A DNA stretch of 64,000 bases from Tomitella fengzijianii (GTDB lineage: Bacteria; Actinomycetota; Actinomycetes; Mycobacteriales; Mycobacteriaceae), in assembly GCF_007559025.1 (NCBI RefSeq), contig NZ_CP041765.1, positions 3,469,501-3,533,500 of the forward strand, read 5' to 3'. The notes under the pieces are model-generated. The model saw nothing but the letters and a program-made list of their open reading frames with translations, was not told the DNA's origin and made no database searches. The translations under genes were made by a program, and so were the position numbers. Each line of letters starts with the position of its first letter. Position 1 is the first letter of the stretch. This document shows, piece by piece, positions 26,151 through 34,008 of the stretch.

Positions 26151-26311
26151 GCCGTGACGTTCGATGTTCGAACGCCACGGCCGTTTCGCGGCCGCAACCG
26201 TGCGATGTGGTCCGCAACTTCACGCTGATTGAAACAATTACGGGCGCGACGCATCACCGCGTTCGAAGTCCGGGCGTGACATGGACGCCACGCTCGAACT
26301 TCGAGTGTGAC
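26151..26311. repeat. TCGAACTTCG-type intergenic repeats (three copies)
   Basis: A 31-bp palindrome at 26151-26181 (14-bp arms starting GCCGTGACGTTCGA, one mismatch) is followed by two direct copies of a related motif at 26260-26279 (ending CCGGGCGTGAC) and 26292-26311 (GCTCGAACTTCGAGTGTGAC). The same motif occurs twice at 60714-60762. The rest of the 26106-26446 region holds only the promoter described next. Confidence 0.75.
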
Positions 26312-26358
26312 GGCGGGGCAGCATGCCCGGATCCTCGCACCCGAACCACGCCGCATCC

Positions 26359-26387
26359 TTGAAAGTTGCTCGGCCAAGGAATATACT
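26359..26387 (+). promoter_or_regulatory. Sigma70-type promoter of the ene-reductase operon
   Basis: TTGAAA (26359-26364), a spacer of exactly 17 bp, and TATACT (26382-26387). This is the closest match to the consensus housekeeping promoter in the window. Transcription should begin near 26394, about 50 nt before the ATG. Confidence 0.8.
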
Positions 26388-26418
26388 GACGGCACTTAGT
26401 TGTTCGGCTAAGTAATGA
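26365..26418. promoter_or_regulatory. Operator sites in the ene-reductase promoter
   Basis: Two similar half-palindromic sites, GTTGCTCGGCCAAGGAAT and GTTGTTCGGCTAAGTAAT, lie about 36 bp apart. One is in the -35/-10 spacer and the other just after the start of transcription. The second is embedded in a 20-bp inverted repeat ACTTAG-N8-CTAAGT (26394-26413). Binding by the MarR protein of the same operon is the simplest guess. Confidence 0.6.
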
Positions 26419-26446
26419 CGTTGACTTCGACAGGGAGGCGATTCCC

Positions 26447-27544
26447 ATGACCACCGCATTCGATCCGATCGATCTCGGAGGACGGACCCTGCGCAATCGC
26501 ATCGCCATGGCGCCCATGACCCGCAGCCGCGCCTATGGAGACCGAAACAGCCCCACTGCGGACACGGTGACCTACTACGCGCAGCGCTCCGGAGCCGGCC
26601 TGATCGTGACCGAGGGGACCCAGCCCAGCGTCATCGGACAGGGCTACCCGTACACGCCCGGGTTGCACGACGACGTGCAGGTCCGCGCGTGGCAGCGCGT
26701 CACCGAGGCCGTGCACTCCCGCGGCGGGACCATCTTCGCGCAGCTGATGCACACCGGCCGTGTCGGCCACCCCTCCACCTTCCCGACGCCGCAAAGTCCC
26801 GTCGGCCCCTCACCGGTACGGGCGGCGGGGCAGGTGTTCACCAGTGCCGGCATGCAGGACTTCGTCGAGCCGCGGCAGCTCACTGCAGCACAGGTGGAGA
26901 GCACGATCGAGGACTTCACACTGGCCGCCCGCAACGCCATCGCGGCGGGGTTCGACGGCGTCGAACTGCACGGGGCGAACGGGTACCTGCTGCACCAGTT
27001 CCTGTCGACGAACGCCAACCGGCGCACCGACCGGTGGGGCGGGACGGCCGTGAACAGGTCACGCATGGTGATCGAAACGACGCGGGCCGTCGCCGCGGCC
27101 ATCGGCGCTCCGCGCACGGCGCTGCGCCTCTCGCCCGCCAATCCGCTCAACGACATCGTCGAGGACGACCACCGGCAGGTGTACCCGCTGATCCTGCACG
27201 CCCTCGATGGCCTGGGCCTCGCGTACCTGCACATCCTCGAATCTGTCGACCCGGACTTCACGCCGGAACTGCGGCGGGCCTGGAGTGGACAGCTCATGCT
27301 CAATCCGGCCACTCCGGGAGGGCGCACCGGCCCGGAGCACCTCGCGCTGATCGACAGCGGCGCTGCGGACCTCGTGTCGTTCGGGCAGTCCTTCATCGCG
27401 AACCCGGATCTCCCCGCGCGGCTGCGCGCCGACGCCCCGCTCGCCGTCCCGGACATGTCCCAGGCCTACGCCGGCGACCACCACGGCTACACCACCTACC
27501 CGGCTATGACAGGTGCCGCCGACCCGGCCGCCGCCGCCGTCTGA
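26447..27544 (+). CDS. Alkene reductase of the Old Yellow Enzyme family (NemA-like)
   Basis: 365 residues from ATG 26447, with GGGAGG upstream. OYE enzymes use FMN and NAD(P)H to reduce activated C=C bonds, quinones, nitro compounds and nitrate esters. Visible features are RIAMAPMTRSRA with the FMN-binding Thr, AQLMHTGRVGHP, the substrate-anchoring pair in ELHGANGYLLHQFLS, the NRRTDRWGG loop, and SFGQSFIANPDLPARLR for phosphate binding. It is the first gene of an operon with a cupin, a MarR regulator and an alpha/beta hydrolase. Such sets usually respond to electrophiles or quinones. Its own promoter and operators lie just upstream. Confidence 0.95.
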   Translation: MTTAFDPIDLGGRTLRNRIAMAPMTRSRAYGDRNSPTADTVTYYAQRSGAGLIVTEGTQPSVIGQGYPYTPGLHDDVQVRAWQRVTEAVHSRGGTIFAQLMHTGRVGHPSTFPTPQSPVGPSPVRAAGQVFTSAGMQDFVEPRQLTAAQVESTIEDFTLAARNAIAAGFDGVELHGANGYLLHQFLSTNANRRTDRWGGTAVNRSRMVIETTRAVAAAIGAPRTALRLSPANPLNDIVEDDHRQVYPLILHALDGLGLAYLHILESVDPDFTPELRRAWSGQLMLNPATPGGRTGPEHLALIDSGAADLVSFGQSFIANPDLPARLRADAPLAVPDMSQAYAGDHHGYTTYPAMTGAADPAAAAV

Positions 27545-27574
27545 CCCCGCATGAACCCCCAGGAAGGACACGCC

Positions 27575-27670
27575 ATGACTACGCATAGCGACACGAACGG
27601 ACGCATCATCCTGGTGACCCGCGCCGGCCGCGAGGACCGGCCTGGTCCGACAGAGAGGAGTGGACAATGA
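27575..27670 (+). pseudogene. 31-codon remnant of a Rossmann-fold reductase, or a small peptide
   Basis: An ATG at 27575 with a good AGGAAGGA (27561-27568) opens a 31-residue frame that ends in TGA overlapping the ATG of the cupin gene. The first 19 residues, MTTHSDTNGRIILVTRAGR, look like the opening strand and nucleotide loop of an SDR or NmrA-type reductase (usually ILVTGAxG). The similarity then stops abruptly. I read this as a gene reduced by an in-frame or near-in-frame internal deletion, whose start signals survive. A functional leader peptide that couples translation to the cupin gene is the alternative. Confidence 0.55.
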
Positions 27671-28191
27671 CCGCAGCCCCGCTCGGCCACGACGACCCGG
27701 CACGCGGCCTGGCCGTCGCCCGCCCGGATTCCGACGAGAAGTTGCCGCACTACGGCGTCGTCGGCGACAACTACACGATCCTGCTCACCGGCGAGGAGAC
27801 CGACGGGCGCTACGCGCTGATCGACATGCTCATCCCGCCGGGCGGAGGCCCGCCGCCGCACCGGCATGATTTCGAGGAGATGTTCCACGTGCTCGAGGGG
27901 CGGATCGACATCACGTTCCGCGGGCAGCGGCACACCCTCGCCGCCGGGGAGACGGCCAACGTACCGGCCAGGGCGCCGCACTTCTTCCGCAACAATGCGA
28001 GGGTGCAGGCCCGGGTGCTGTGCATGATCACGCCGCCCGGCCTCGATCGGTACTTCGCCGCCTGGGGGATGCCCTTGCCCACCCGCACAGAGTTGCCGCA
28101 CCTGGACGATGATGAGTCCCGGCGGCGGCTGCAGACTGCTGTGGAGCTGGGGCCGCAGTATCGGATCGAGAACCTCGAGACGACGGAATGA
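27667..28191 (+). CDS. Cupin domain protein
   Basis: 174 residues from ATG 27667, which overlaps the preceding short frame by 4 bp. A single beta-barrel cupin domain is clear: motif 1 IPPGGGPPPHRHDFEEMFHVLEG (residues about 57-79) carries the His-His-Glu metal ligands, and motif 2 NVPARAPHFFRNN (about 98-110) the last His. The C-terminal helical part (DRYFAAWGMPLPTRTELP) is common in quercetinase-like or regulatory cupins, but the reaction is not known. Its place in an ene-reductase/MarR operon suggests a role in handling quinones, flavonoids or similar electrophiles. Confidence 0.87.
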   Translation: MTAAPLGHDDPARGLAVARPDSDEKLPHYGVVGDNYTILLTGEETDGRYALIDMLIPPGGGPPPHRHDFEEMFHVLEGRIDITFRGQRHTLAAGETANVPARAPHFFRNNARVQARVLCMITPPGLDRYFAAWGMPLPTRTELPHLDDDESRRRLQTAVELGPQYRIENLETTE

Positions 28192-28206
28192 GACGAGAGG
28201 GTCAGG

Positions 28207-28818
28207 ATGGACGACCGGGCTGAGCAGCCAGGACGGCGGGATGGGAAGGTCCGGCACTCGACCGGCCCGGCCGAGACGCCTGGGCCGCGGGCCGGCGAGG
28301 GCAGCGACGACATCCTGGCCCGGCTCGCGCCGGTCAGCCACGCGATCTTCCGTGTCGCGCGGCTGCACAAGACGCTGGCCGGGCAACTCCTGCGGGAGGT
28401 CGGCATGTACCCCAACCAGGAACTCGTCATGATGCGCCTGTGGGCCGAGGGGCCGCAGCGCCAGGTCGACCTCGTACGCATGCTGGAGTCCGAGGCCCCC
28501 ACCATGACCCGCACGATCAAGCGCCTCGAGAAGGCCGGGCTGGTGCGAACGTCGCGGAGCCCCGAAGACGGCCGCGTCGTCATCGTCGAGGCGACCGGGC
28601 AGAGTCGAGCGCTGCGTGCCGAGGTAGAGCGGGCCTGGTCCACGCTCGAAGCCTCGACTATCGGCGAATGGACCGCAGGCCAGCGCACCGCCGCGCTCGA
28701 TGCTCTCGCCGCCCTGGAAGCGAACCTCACCGAGGCACCGATCACGCGGGGCGGCGAGGACGCCACGGCGCAGGAGTCCCCGGACCCGGTCGCCGACCGT
28801 GCGGGCAGGCGATCGTGA
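28207..28818 (+). CDS. MarR-family transcriptional regulator
   Basis: 203 residues from ATG 28207, 15 bp after the cupin gene. The winged helix-turn-helix lies at about residues 60-135: PNQELVMMRLWAEGPQRQVDLVRMLESEAPTMTRTIKRLEKAGLVRTSRSPEDGR, including the wing DGRVV. MarR proteins bind as dimers to palindromes and are released by phenolic or electrophilic ligands. Both ends are extended by disordered residues (about 35 N-terminal, 30 C-terminal). The operator sites in front of the ene-reductase gene are the likely target, which would make the operon autoregulated. Confidence 0.92.
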   Translation: MDDRAEQPGRRDGKVRHSTGPAETPGPRAGEGSDDILARLAPVSHAIFRVARLHKTLAGQLLREVGMYPNQELVMMRLWAEGPQRQVDLVRMLESEAPTMTRTIKRLEKAGLVRTSRSPEDGRVVIVEATGQSRALRAEVERAWSTLEASTIGEWTAGQRTAALDALAALEANLTEAPITRGGEDATAQESPDPVADRAGRRS

Positions 28819-28868
28819 TCGGCGCAGGCGCCGCGCAGCGCACGACCGGATCCACCGGCCGAGGGCCG

Positions 28869-29858
28869 ATGAGACGCGTCCTGCGGTGGGCGGCCGTCGC
28901 GGGCACGGCCCTGCTGCTCACGGTCTGCGTCGCGCTCGCCGCGAGCTTCGTCCACCACCGCAACGCACTGGATCGCGAGGACGCGCTACTCGACCCGCCG
29001 GGCACGATGGTCTCCGTCGACGGGCATCGGATGCACGTCTACACCGAGGGCGGCGAGGGGGCGGCGCCGGATGCGCCCACCCTCGTGTTTCTCTCCGGCG
29101 GGGGAACCGCGTCGCCGGTCCTGGACTTCACGCCGCTGTTCTCACGGCTGTCGGGCGACTTCCGGATCGCGGTCGTCGAGCGCCTGGGGTACGGGTTCAG
29201 CGATGTCGCGGACGAACCGAGGGACGTGGACACGGTTCTGAGCGAGACGCGGCAGGCGCTCGGTGAGGCCGGTGTGCACGGCCCGTACGTCCTGTTCCCC
29301 CATTCGATGGCCGGCCTGGCAGCGATCCGCTGGGCACAGCTGCAGCCTGAGGAGGTCGCCGGGATCGTCGGGCTGGACGCAGCTGTTCCGCAGTCGTACT
29401 CCCACATCGCGATTCCGAACAGCCTTCTGCTGCATGCCTTCTCCGTGGCGGCGAAGCTCGGCTTGACGCGACTGGCTCCGTCGTTCGCCGACGGTCGGCC
29501 GGCGATCGCGTCGGGCGGGCTGAGCGCCGCGGACGAGGACGTCTACCGGGCTATCCTGTACCGGCGCACCGAGACCACGCCGATGATCCGCGAGATCGAG
29601 GCTGTGAAGGAGAACGCCGAGAAGGTCGGGGCCGCACCTCCGCCGCAGGTGCCGATGCTGTTCTTCACCTCGAACGGCGAGGGGACCGGTATCGACACGG
29701 ACACCTGGCGCGGATACCAACGCGCGTTCCTGGACAAGGTGCACGACAGCCGCCAGGTGATCCTGGAGTCCGGACACTACGTCCACGACTACGAGACCGA
29801 CACCATCGCCGGCACCGCCCGGAACTTCATCGACGGCCTGGACGACCCCCCGCGCTGA
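28869..29858 (+). CDS. Alpha/beta hydrolase with N-terminal membrane anchor
   Basis: 329 residues from ATG 28869. Residues about 5-25 (LRWAAVAGTALLLTVCVALAA) are a signal anchor, so the enzyme probably faces the outside of the membrane. The fold shows the oxyanion region FLSGGGTASPV, the nucleophile elbow as PHSMAG (with Pro in place of the usual Gly), and the catalytic His in ESGHYVHDYE. The substrate is not known. It is the last gene of the ene-reductase operon, 50 bp after the MarR gene. A strong hairpin follows at 29988-30030. Confidence 0.88.
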   Translation: MRRVLRWAAVAGTALLLTVCVALAASFVHHRNALDREDALLDPPGTMVSVDGHRMHVYTEGGEGAAPDAPTLVFLSGGGTASPVLDFTPLFSRLSGDFRIAVVERLGYGFSDVADEPRDVDTVLSETRQALGEAGVHGPYVLFPHSMAGLAAIRWAQLQPEEVAGIVGLDAAVPQSYSHIAIPNSLLLHAFSVAAKLGLTRLAPSFADGRPAIASGGLSAADEDVYRAILYRRTETTPMIREIEAVKENAEKVGAAPPPQVPMLFFTSNGEGTGIDTDTWRGYQRAFLDKVHDSRQVILESGHYVHDYETDTIAGTARNFIDGLDDPPR

Positions 29859-29987
29859 CAGGGAGGGAGTTGATGGAAGCGTATGCAGTCGCGGCACCGG
29901 TTGTCCGGCAGGGGACTCCGCAGCCGTCGGGCGTTACCTGGCCGCGTTCTCGCCGGCTGCCGCTTCCTGCACCGCCCCATCACGCGA

Positions 29988-30030
29988 CGGCGGGGCGGGT
30001 GCCCGGATCGCTCCGGCACCCGCCCCGCCG
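29988..30030. terminator. Bidirectional terminator hairpin
   Basis: Perfect 16-bp arms CGGCGGGGCGGGTGCC (29988-30003) and GGCACCCGCCCCGCCG (30015-30030), between the convergent hydrolase and YeiH genes. Confidence 0.8.
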
Positions 30031-30061
30031 CGACCCCTCCCCGGGTCCGAGCCGCCTGCAC

Positions 30062-31201
30062 TCAGGTCAGGATCAGCACACCGCCCAGTGCCAGCGCCGC
30101 GACGAAGACCGTCTGGATCGTGGCGAGGACGAACGGCTTGTGCCCCACCTTCTTCATCGTCGCCACGCGCACCCCGGTGCCCAGCGCGAACATCGCGGCC
30201 GTGAGCAGCGCCGTCTCCACGGTCTTGCCCACCGAGAGCACCCCGTCGGGCAGGATCCCCGTCGAGCTGATCGCCACGAACACGATGAACATCACGACGA
30301 ACAGCGGCACCAGCGGCGGGCGCTTCACCGCGGCGGGATCGCTGACGGTCTCCGCATCGGTGCCCCCGGCGGCAAGGCGCACCTTGTCGGCCCGGCGGCG
30401 CATGAGCCCGATGGCGGTGAGGACTGGGGCCAGCATGAGCACGCGCCCCAGCTTGACCACTACAGCGATGGCCAGCGCGCCGCCGCCGATCGCCCCGCCG
30501 GCGGCCACCACCTGGGCGACCTCGTGGATCGAGGCGCCCGCCCACATGCCGCCCTGCTCGTCGGTGATCCCGATAAGGTCGGTGAGCAGCGGGATCACCA
30601 GGATCATGAGCGTGCCGAAGATGACGACGAGCGCGATGGCGGTGATCGTCTCCTCCTCCTCGGCATCGACCACGCCGTCGGCCGCGGCCACCGCTGCCGC
30701 GCCGCAGATCGAGAAGCCGCACGCGATCAGCAGGCGCTGTGTCCAGGTGAGCCCCATCAGCTTGCCCACCCACATGCCGAACACGATGCCCAGGCCGACG
30801 ACCGCCACGATGAGGCCGATGACGCCCCAGCCGAGGTCGAGGATGTCCCCGACCACCAGCTGCAGCCCCAGCAGTGCGACGCCGACGCGCAGCAGCCTCT
30901 TGGCCGAGAACGTCAGCCCGGGCTCGATGCGCTGCGGCAGCGGGACGATGTTGGCGATCAATGCACCGAGCACGATGGCGATGAGCAGGGGACTGACCGT
31001 CGGGGTGAACTGGCCGATCAGCATCGACAGCCCCGTGCACACCGCCACGAAGGCGAGCCCGGGCAGCGCATCCCGACCCCACGACGCGAAGCGCTGCGAC
31101 ACAGGCGGCTTCGCCCTCGCCGGACCGGAGGGCACGGTCGCGGCGCCGGTTCGGGGGCGACGCGGCTCGTCGGCCTCGGTATCCACATCTGTTTGGGTCA
31201 T
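30062..31201 (-). CDS. YeiH-family putative sulfate exporter (UPF0324)
   Basis: 379 residues from ATG 31201. About ten membrane helices follow a 35-residue cytoplasmic N-terminus. Family features seen are SPLLIAIVLGALIANIVP, LRVGVALLGLQLVVGDIL, ACGFSICGAAAVAAADGVVDAEEEE and the conserved GASIHEVAQVVAAG. YeiH proteins are annotated as sulfate exporters because some are induced by sulfonates such as taurine; direct transport evidence is thin. It is divergent from a LysR gene with 101 bp between them, an arrangement also found for E. coli yeiH-yeiE, so this LysR is its probable regulator. Confidence 0.9.
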   Translation of the reverse strand: MTQTDVDTEADEPRRPRTGAATVPSGPARAKPPVSQRFASWGRDALPGLAFVAVCTGLSMLIGQFTPTVSPLLIAIVLGALIANIVPLPQRIEPGLTFSAKRLLRVGVALLGLQLVVGDILDLGWGVIGLIVAVVGLGIVFGMWVGKLMGLTWTQRLLIACGFSICGAAAVAAADGVVDAEEEETITAIALVVIFGTLMILVIPLLTDLIGITDEQGGMWAGASIHEVAQVVAAGGAIGGGALAIAVVVKLGRVLMLAPVLTAIGLMRRRADKVRLAAGGTDAETVSDPAAVKRPPLVPLFVVMFIVFVAISSTGILPDGVLSVGKTVETALLTAAMFALGTGVRVATMKKVGHKPFVLATIQTVFVAALALGGVLILT

Positions 31202-31257
31202 GCCACCACAGTGCTGCCATTCCGCCCCCGCCAGTAGCCCCCAAACCCGGATGGGCC

Positions 31258-31302
31258 CATGCCTCTACGGCATGACCGAGAGCCGAGGCATACGATCGAC
31301 GC
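31258..31302 (+). promoter_or_regulatory. LysR-type box and leaderless promoter in the yeiH-lysR gap
   Basis: CATGCC-TCTAC-GGCATG (31258-31274) is a perfect 17-bp inverted repeat that contains the T-N11-A pattern of LysR regulators. TACGAT (31291-31296) follows and ends 6 nt before ATG 31303. The box covers the -35 region of the lysR promoter, as expected for autoregulation. Confidence 0.6.
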
Positions 31303-32223
31303 ATGACGTTGGAGTGGCCCGACCTCACGGTTCTCGAGCTTCTCGTGGGCATCGACGACCTCGGAAGCCTCGGCGCCTCCGCGCGCCGCGTGGGGATGGC
31401 CCAGCCCAACGCGACCCGCCGGGTCCGCAGGCTCGAGACGCAGCTGGGGCTGCCCCTGCTGGACCGCAACCCGCGCGGTTCCCGCCTCACCCCGCAGGGC
31501 ACGGTGGTCGCGCACTGGGCCCGGGAGCTTCTCGCGGACGCCGAGAGGCTGCTCGACGCCGCGTCCGCGCTGCGCGGCGAGCGCGAGTCCGAACTGAAAA
31601 TCGGCGCGTCGATGACGGTCGCCGAGCACCTGGTGCCGTCGTGGCTGGGGGCCTTCCGCGAGCAGCACGCCGAGGTGCACGTCCACCTGCGCGTGCAGAA
31701 CTCCACCGAGGTGGCGGAGGCGGTCCTTGCCGGCGAGCACGACGTGGGGTTCATCGAGTCCCCGCACGTGGCCAGGGGGCTGCATTCCGCCGTGGTCGGT
31801 CAGGACCGGCTCACCGTGATCGTGCACAAGGGCCATCCCTGGGCGCGGCTGCGCCGCCCCCTCACCGTCACCGAGCTCGCGGCGGCACCGCTGGTGGTGC
31901 GCGAGACCGGCTCCGGGACGCGCACCACGCTGGACATCGCCCTCGCGGACTACCAGCGCCCGTCCCCGCTTCTGGAGCTGGGGAGCAGCGCGGCCGTGCG
32001 CACGAGCGTTCTGGCGGGCGTGGGCCCCGCGGTCCTGTCGACGCTGGCCACCGCGCCGTGGATCGCGAGCGGCGCGCTGCACGAGGTCCAGGTGCAGGAC
32101 CTGGACCTGCGCAGGACGCTGCGTGCCGTGTGGCGTTCGCCGCGCACGCTCGGCGGGCCGGCCGGCGACCTGGTCAACCTGGCCCGGCGATCGCGGCTGC
32201 CGCAGTACTCGCCGGAACACTGA
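31303..32223 (+). CDS. LysR-family transcriptional regulator (probable YeiH regulator)
   Basis: 306 residues from ATG 31303. The winged helix-turn-helix is at about 8-66 (GSLGASARRVGMAQPNATRRVRRLETQLGLPLLDRNPRGSRLTPQG), followed by a linker helix and a periplasmic-binding-protein-like effector domain (ELKIGASMTVAEHLVPSWL, VGFIESPHVARGLHSAVVGQDRLTVIV). The effector domain with PSWL, and the divergent yeiH, resemble YeiE/CysB-like members. The effector could be a sulfur compound, which is inference. It ends 15 bp from the convergent PBP-like gene. Confidence 0.9.
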   Translation: MTLEWPDLTVLELLVGIDDLGSLGASARRVGMAQPNATRRVRRLETQLGLPLLDRNPRGSRLTPQGTVVAHWARELLADAERLLDAASALRGERESELKIGASMTVAEHLVPSWLGAFREQHAEVHVHLRVQNSTEVAEAVLAGEHDVGFIESPHVARGLHSAVVGQDRLTVIVHKGHPWARLRRPLTVTELAAAPLVVRETGSGTRTTLDIALADYQRPSPLLELGSSAAVRTSVLAGVGPAVLSTLATAPWIASGALHEVQVQDLDLRRTLRAVWRSPRTLGGPAGDLVNLARRSRLPQYSPEH

Positions 32224-32253
32224 CCGCCGGCGGAGCCCCTACTCCGACGGCGG
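32224..32253. terminator. Hairpin between convergent lysR and PBP-like genes
   Basis: CCGCCGGCGGA (32224-32234) pairs with TCCGACGGCGG (32243-32253) with one mismatch. The second arm lies inside the last codons of the PBP-like gene, so the terminator is shared by both. Confidence 0.5.
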
Positions 32254-33858
32254 GCGCTCCAGCCACCGCAGGAACTGGTCGGCGACGATCACCGCGTTGG
32301 AGGCGCCGTCGGTGGACGCCACGTACACCGCGAAGGCCAGGTCGCCCTTGATGCCGATGAGCCAGCTGGGCGGGTTGGGCTTCGTGCTGACCACCTGCCC
32401 CGTCAGCGCGTCGAGCCCCTCGTGACGCTTCAGCGAGGACAAGGCGCCCGTCTGCACCGACTCGCGCATCATGGCGCGGTACTTGTCGCGCAGCTCGCCG
32501 GGCAGCGCCGGCGGGTCGCCCTGCGGGTCCCCCGCGTCGCCGGCGAACAGCACCGGATGCGGGAGCGCGCCCACCGAGATGGTCGAGGCGGCCACCGCCA
32601 TGCCGTAGGTGGTGGCGGTGACGCCGTCGTCGCCCGCGCTGCCGGTGCTCACGTCGAGCCCGGGCACCGGTACGTCGACGCCGATGCCGAGCTGGCGCGC
32701 CGCCTTCGCGACGGCGTCCTTGTCACCGGGGTCCACCCCCGCCGCGTCCAGGAACGCCTGGAAGATCACGCCCGGCTCGTCGGCCTGGTCGAGCGCGACG
32801 ATGCCCTTCTCCTGCTGCGCCTGGTTGTTCTGCGCCACGGCCACCAGTTGCCCGGTGGACGGCCGGAACGCCACCATCGCCGCCGGCTGGGCCACCCCCA
32901 CGACGCCGTTGCGCGCGGCGATCTGCACGTGCGGGTCCACCGACGTGGCCAGATCGGGCGGCGGGGGCCCCTGCTCCCCGGCGACCCGGTGCCGGGTGCC
33001 GTCCGGGTCGTTGATGGTGATCTCCCACCCGGCGGTGGCGTCGCGGCTGGCCTGCCACCGCTCGGCGATCGCCGACGTGACCGGCGAGGTGGCGAGCCTG
33101 TTGACCAGCACCAGCTGCGGTTCCTCCGCCACCGCCACGCCCGGGATCGCGTCCAGGGTGCCCTTGAGCACCGCGTAATCGCCGTCGCGCAGGGCCACCA
33201 CGTCCACCGGCTTGCCCTGCGCGTCCGCGAGCTTGGCCGTCAGCGAGGTTTCGGTGACCAGCGGCGCCACCGGGGCGAGCGCCGCGGCGAGCCTGCGGGA
33301 GGTCTCCGCCGGGTCGCGCACCTTCGCCGGGTCCAGGCGCACCTCGTGCACCTTCTGTTCCTGCATGTACGGCTTGCCCGCGGCGTCGAGCACCGTGGGC
33401 GCCGCGGCATCGGTGCGGTTCAGGTGCACCGACTGCCCCACGCCCAGATTGGGGACCATCAGGCCCGGCGACCACACGATCCGCCAGCCGATCGACAGCT
33501 GGGTGAGCTGGCCGTCTGTGGTGTACCGCCAGGTGCGTCCGTCGCCGAAGTCCCACTTGGCCTCGAGGCTGACGTTCCCGGACCGGCCGCCGGTGGTCGC
33601 CACCTGCTCGATCGAATAGTCGATGTCCTTGGCCGGAAGGTCGGTGAGCATCTGCTCGATCACCGGACGCGCGGCCGCCGGATTGTCGGTGAGGTTGGCG
33701 GCCGACGCCGCATTGCGGCTGTTCATCGACGCCGTGAACTGCCGGACGATGTTCTCCGCCGATGACGGGGTGTCCGCACACGCGACGAGGCCCGCGACCA
33801 GCGCGGCCGTCACCGCCAATACCGCCAGCGTGCGGCGCGTGCGCCCCCGGGTCTTCAC
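32239..33858 (-). CDS. Penicillin-binding-protein-like lipoprotein lacking transpeptidase motifs
   Basis: 539 residues from GTG 33858, with AGGAGG 9 nt upstream; the earlier in-frame GTG at 33876 contains that site and is unlikely. The N-terminus is a lipoprotein signal with lipobox LVAC (VAGLVACADTPSS). An NTF2-like MecA_N domain follows (ENIVRQFTASMNSRNAASAANL to about 150), then a PBP dimerisation region (KVHEVRLDPAKVRDP), as in mycobacterial Rv2864c. In the transpeptidase part, MVAFRPSTGQLVAVAQN is present, but the catalytic SxxK site reads V364-I-F-Q367 and the KTG motif reads STKPNPP. The domain is also short. It is therefore probably a pseudo-enzyme that binds or scaffolds peptidoglycan enzymes. 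The frame is intact throughout, so this is not a frameshift artefact. Confidence 0.85.
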   Translation of the reverse strand: MKTRGRTRRTLAVLAVTAALVAGLVACADTPSSAENIVRQFTASMNSRNAASAANLTDNPAAARPVIEQMLTDLPAKDIDYSIEQVATTGGRSGNVSLEAKWDFGDGRTWRYTTDGQLTQLSIGWRIVWSPGLMVPNLGVGQSVHLNRTDAAAPTVLDAAGKPYMQEQKVHEVRLDPAKVRDPAETSRRLAAALAPVAPLVTETSLTAKLADAQGKPVDVVALRDGDYAVLKGTLDAIPGVAVAEEPQLVLVNRLATSPVTSAIAERWQASRDATAGWEITINDPDGTRHRVAGEQGPPPPDLATSVDPHVQIAARNGVVGVAQPAAMVAFRPSTGQLVAVAQNNQAQQEKGIVALDQADEPGVIFQAFLDAAGVDPGDKDAVAKAARQLGIGVDVPVPGLDVSTGSAGDDGVTATTYGMAVAASTISVGALPHPVLFAGDAGDPQGDPPALPGELRDKYRAMMRESVQTGALSSLKRHEGLDALTGQVVSTKPNPPSWLIGIKGDLAFAVYVASTDGASNAVIVADQFLRWLERPPSE

Positions 33859-34008
33859 CGTCGATGTCCTCCTCACATCACGATTGTCCTATGCCGATGC
33901 CCCCGCACAGGCGCAGGGTGCCCGGGCGGATCGCGGAACCGCGTCGCCACCTGCAGTTTCCTCCGAATGACGGCGTGGCGCGGCGCGTTTTCCGGTATGC
34001 GCGCCGGA

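Noticed and set aside
32239-33858. Frameshift or sequencing error as the reason for missing PBP motifs
   Set aside because: The frame is open from lipobox to end, sequence on both sides of the missing SxxK is family-like in the same frame, and no other frame holds an STFK- or KTG-like motif at these places.
33859-33876. GTG 33876 as start of the PBP-like lipoprotein
   Set aside because: The ribosome binding site AGGAGG lies directly behind this codon and serves GTG 33858, which also gives a normal signal peptide.
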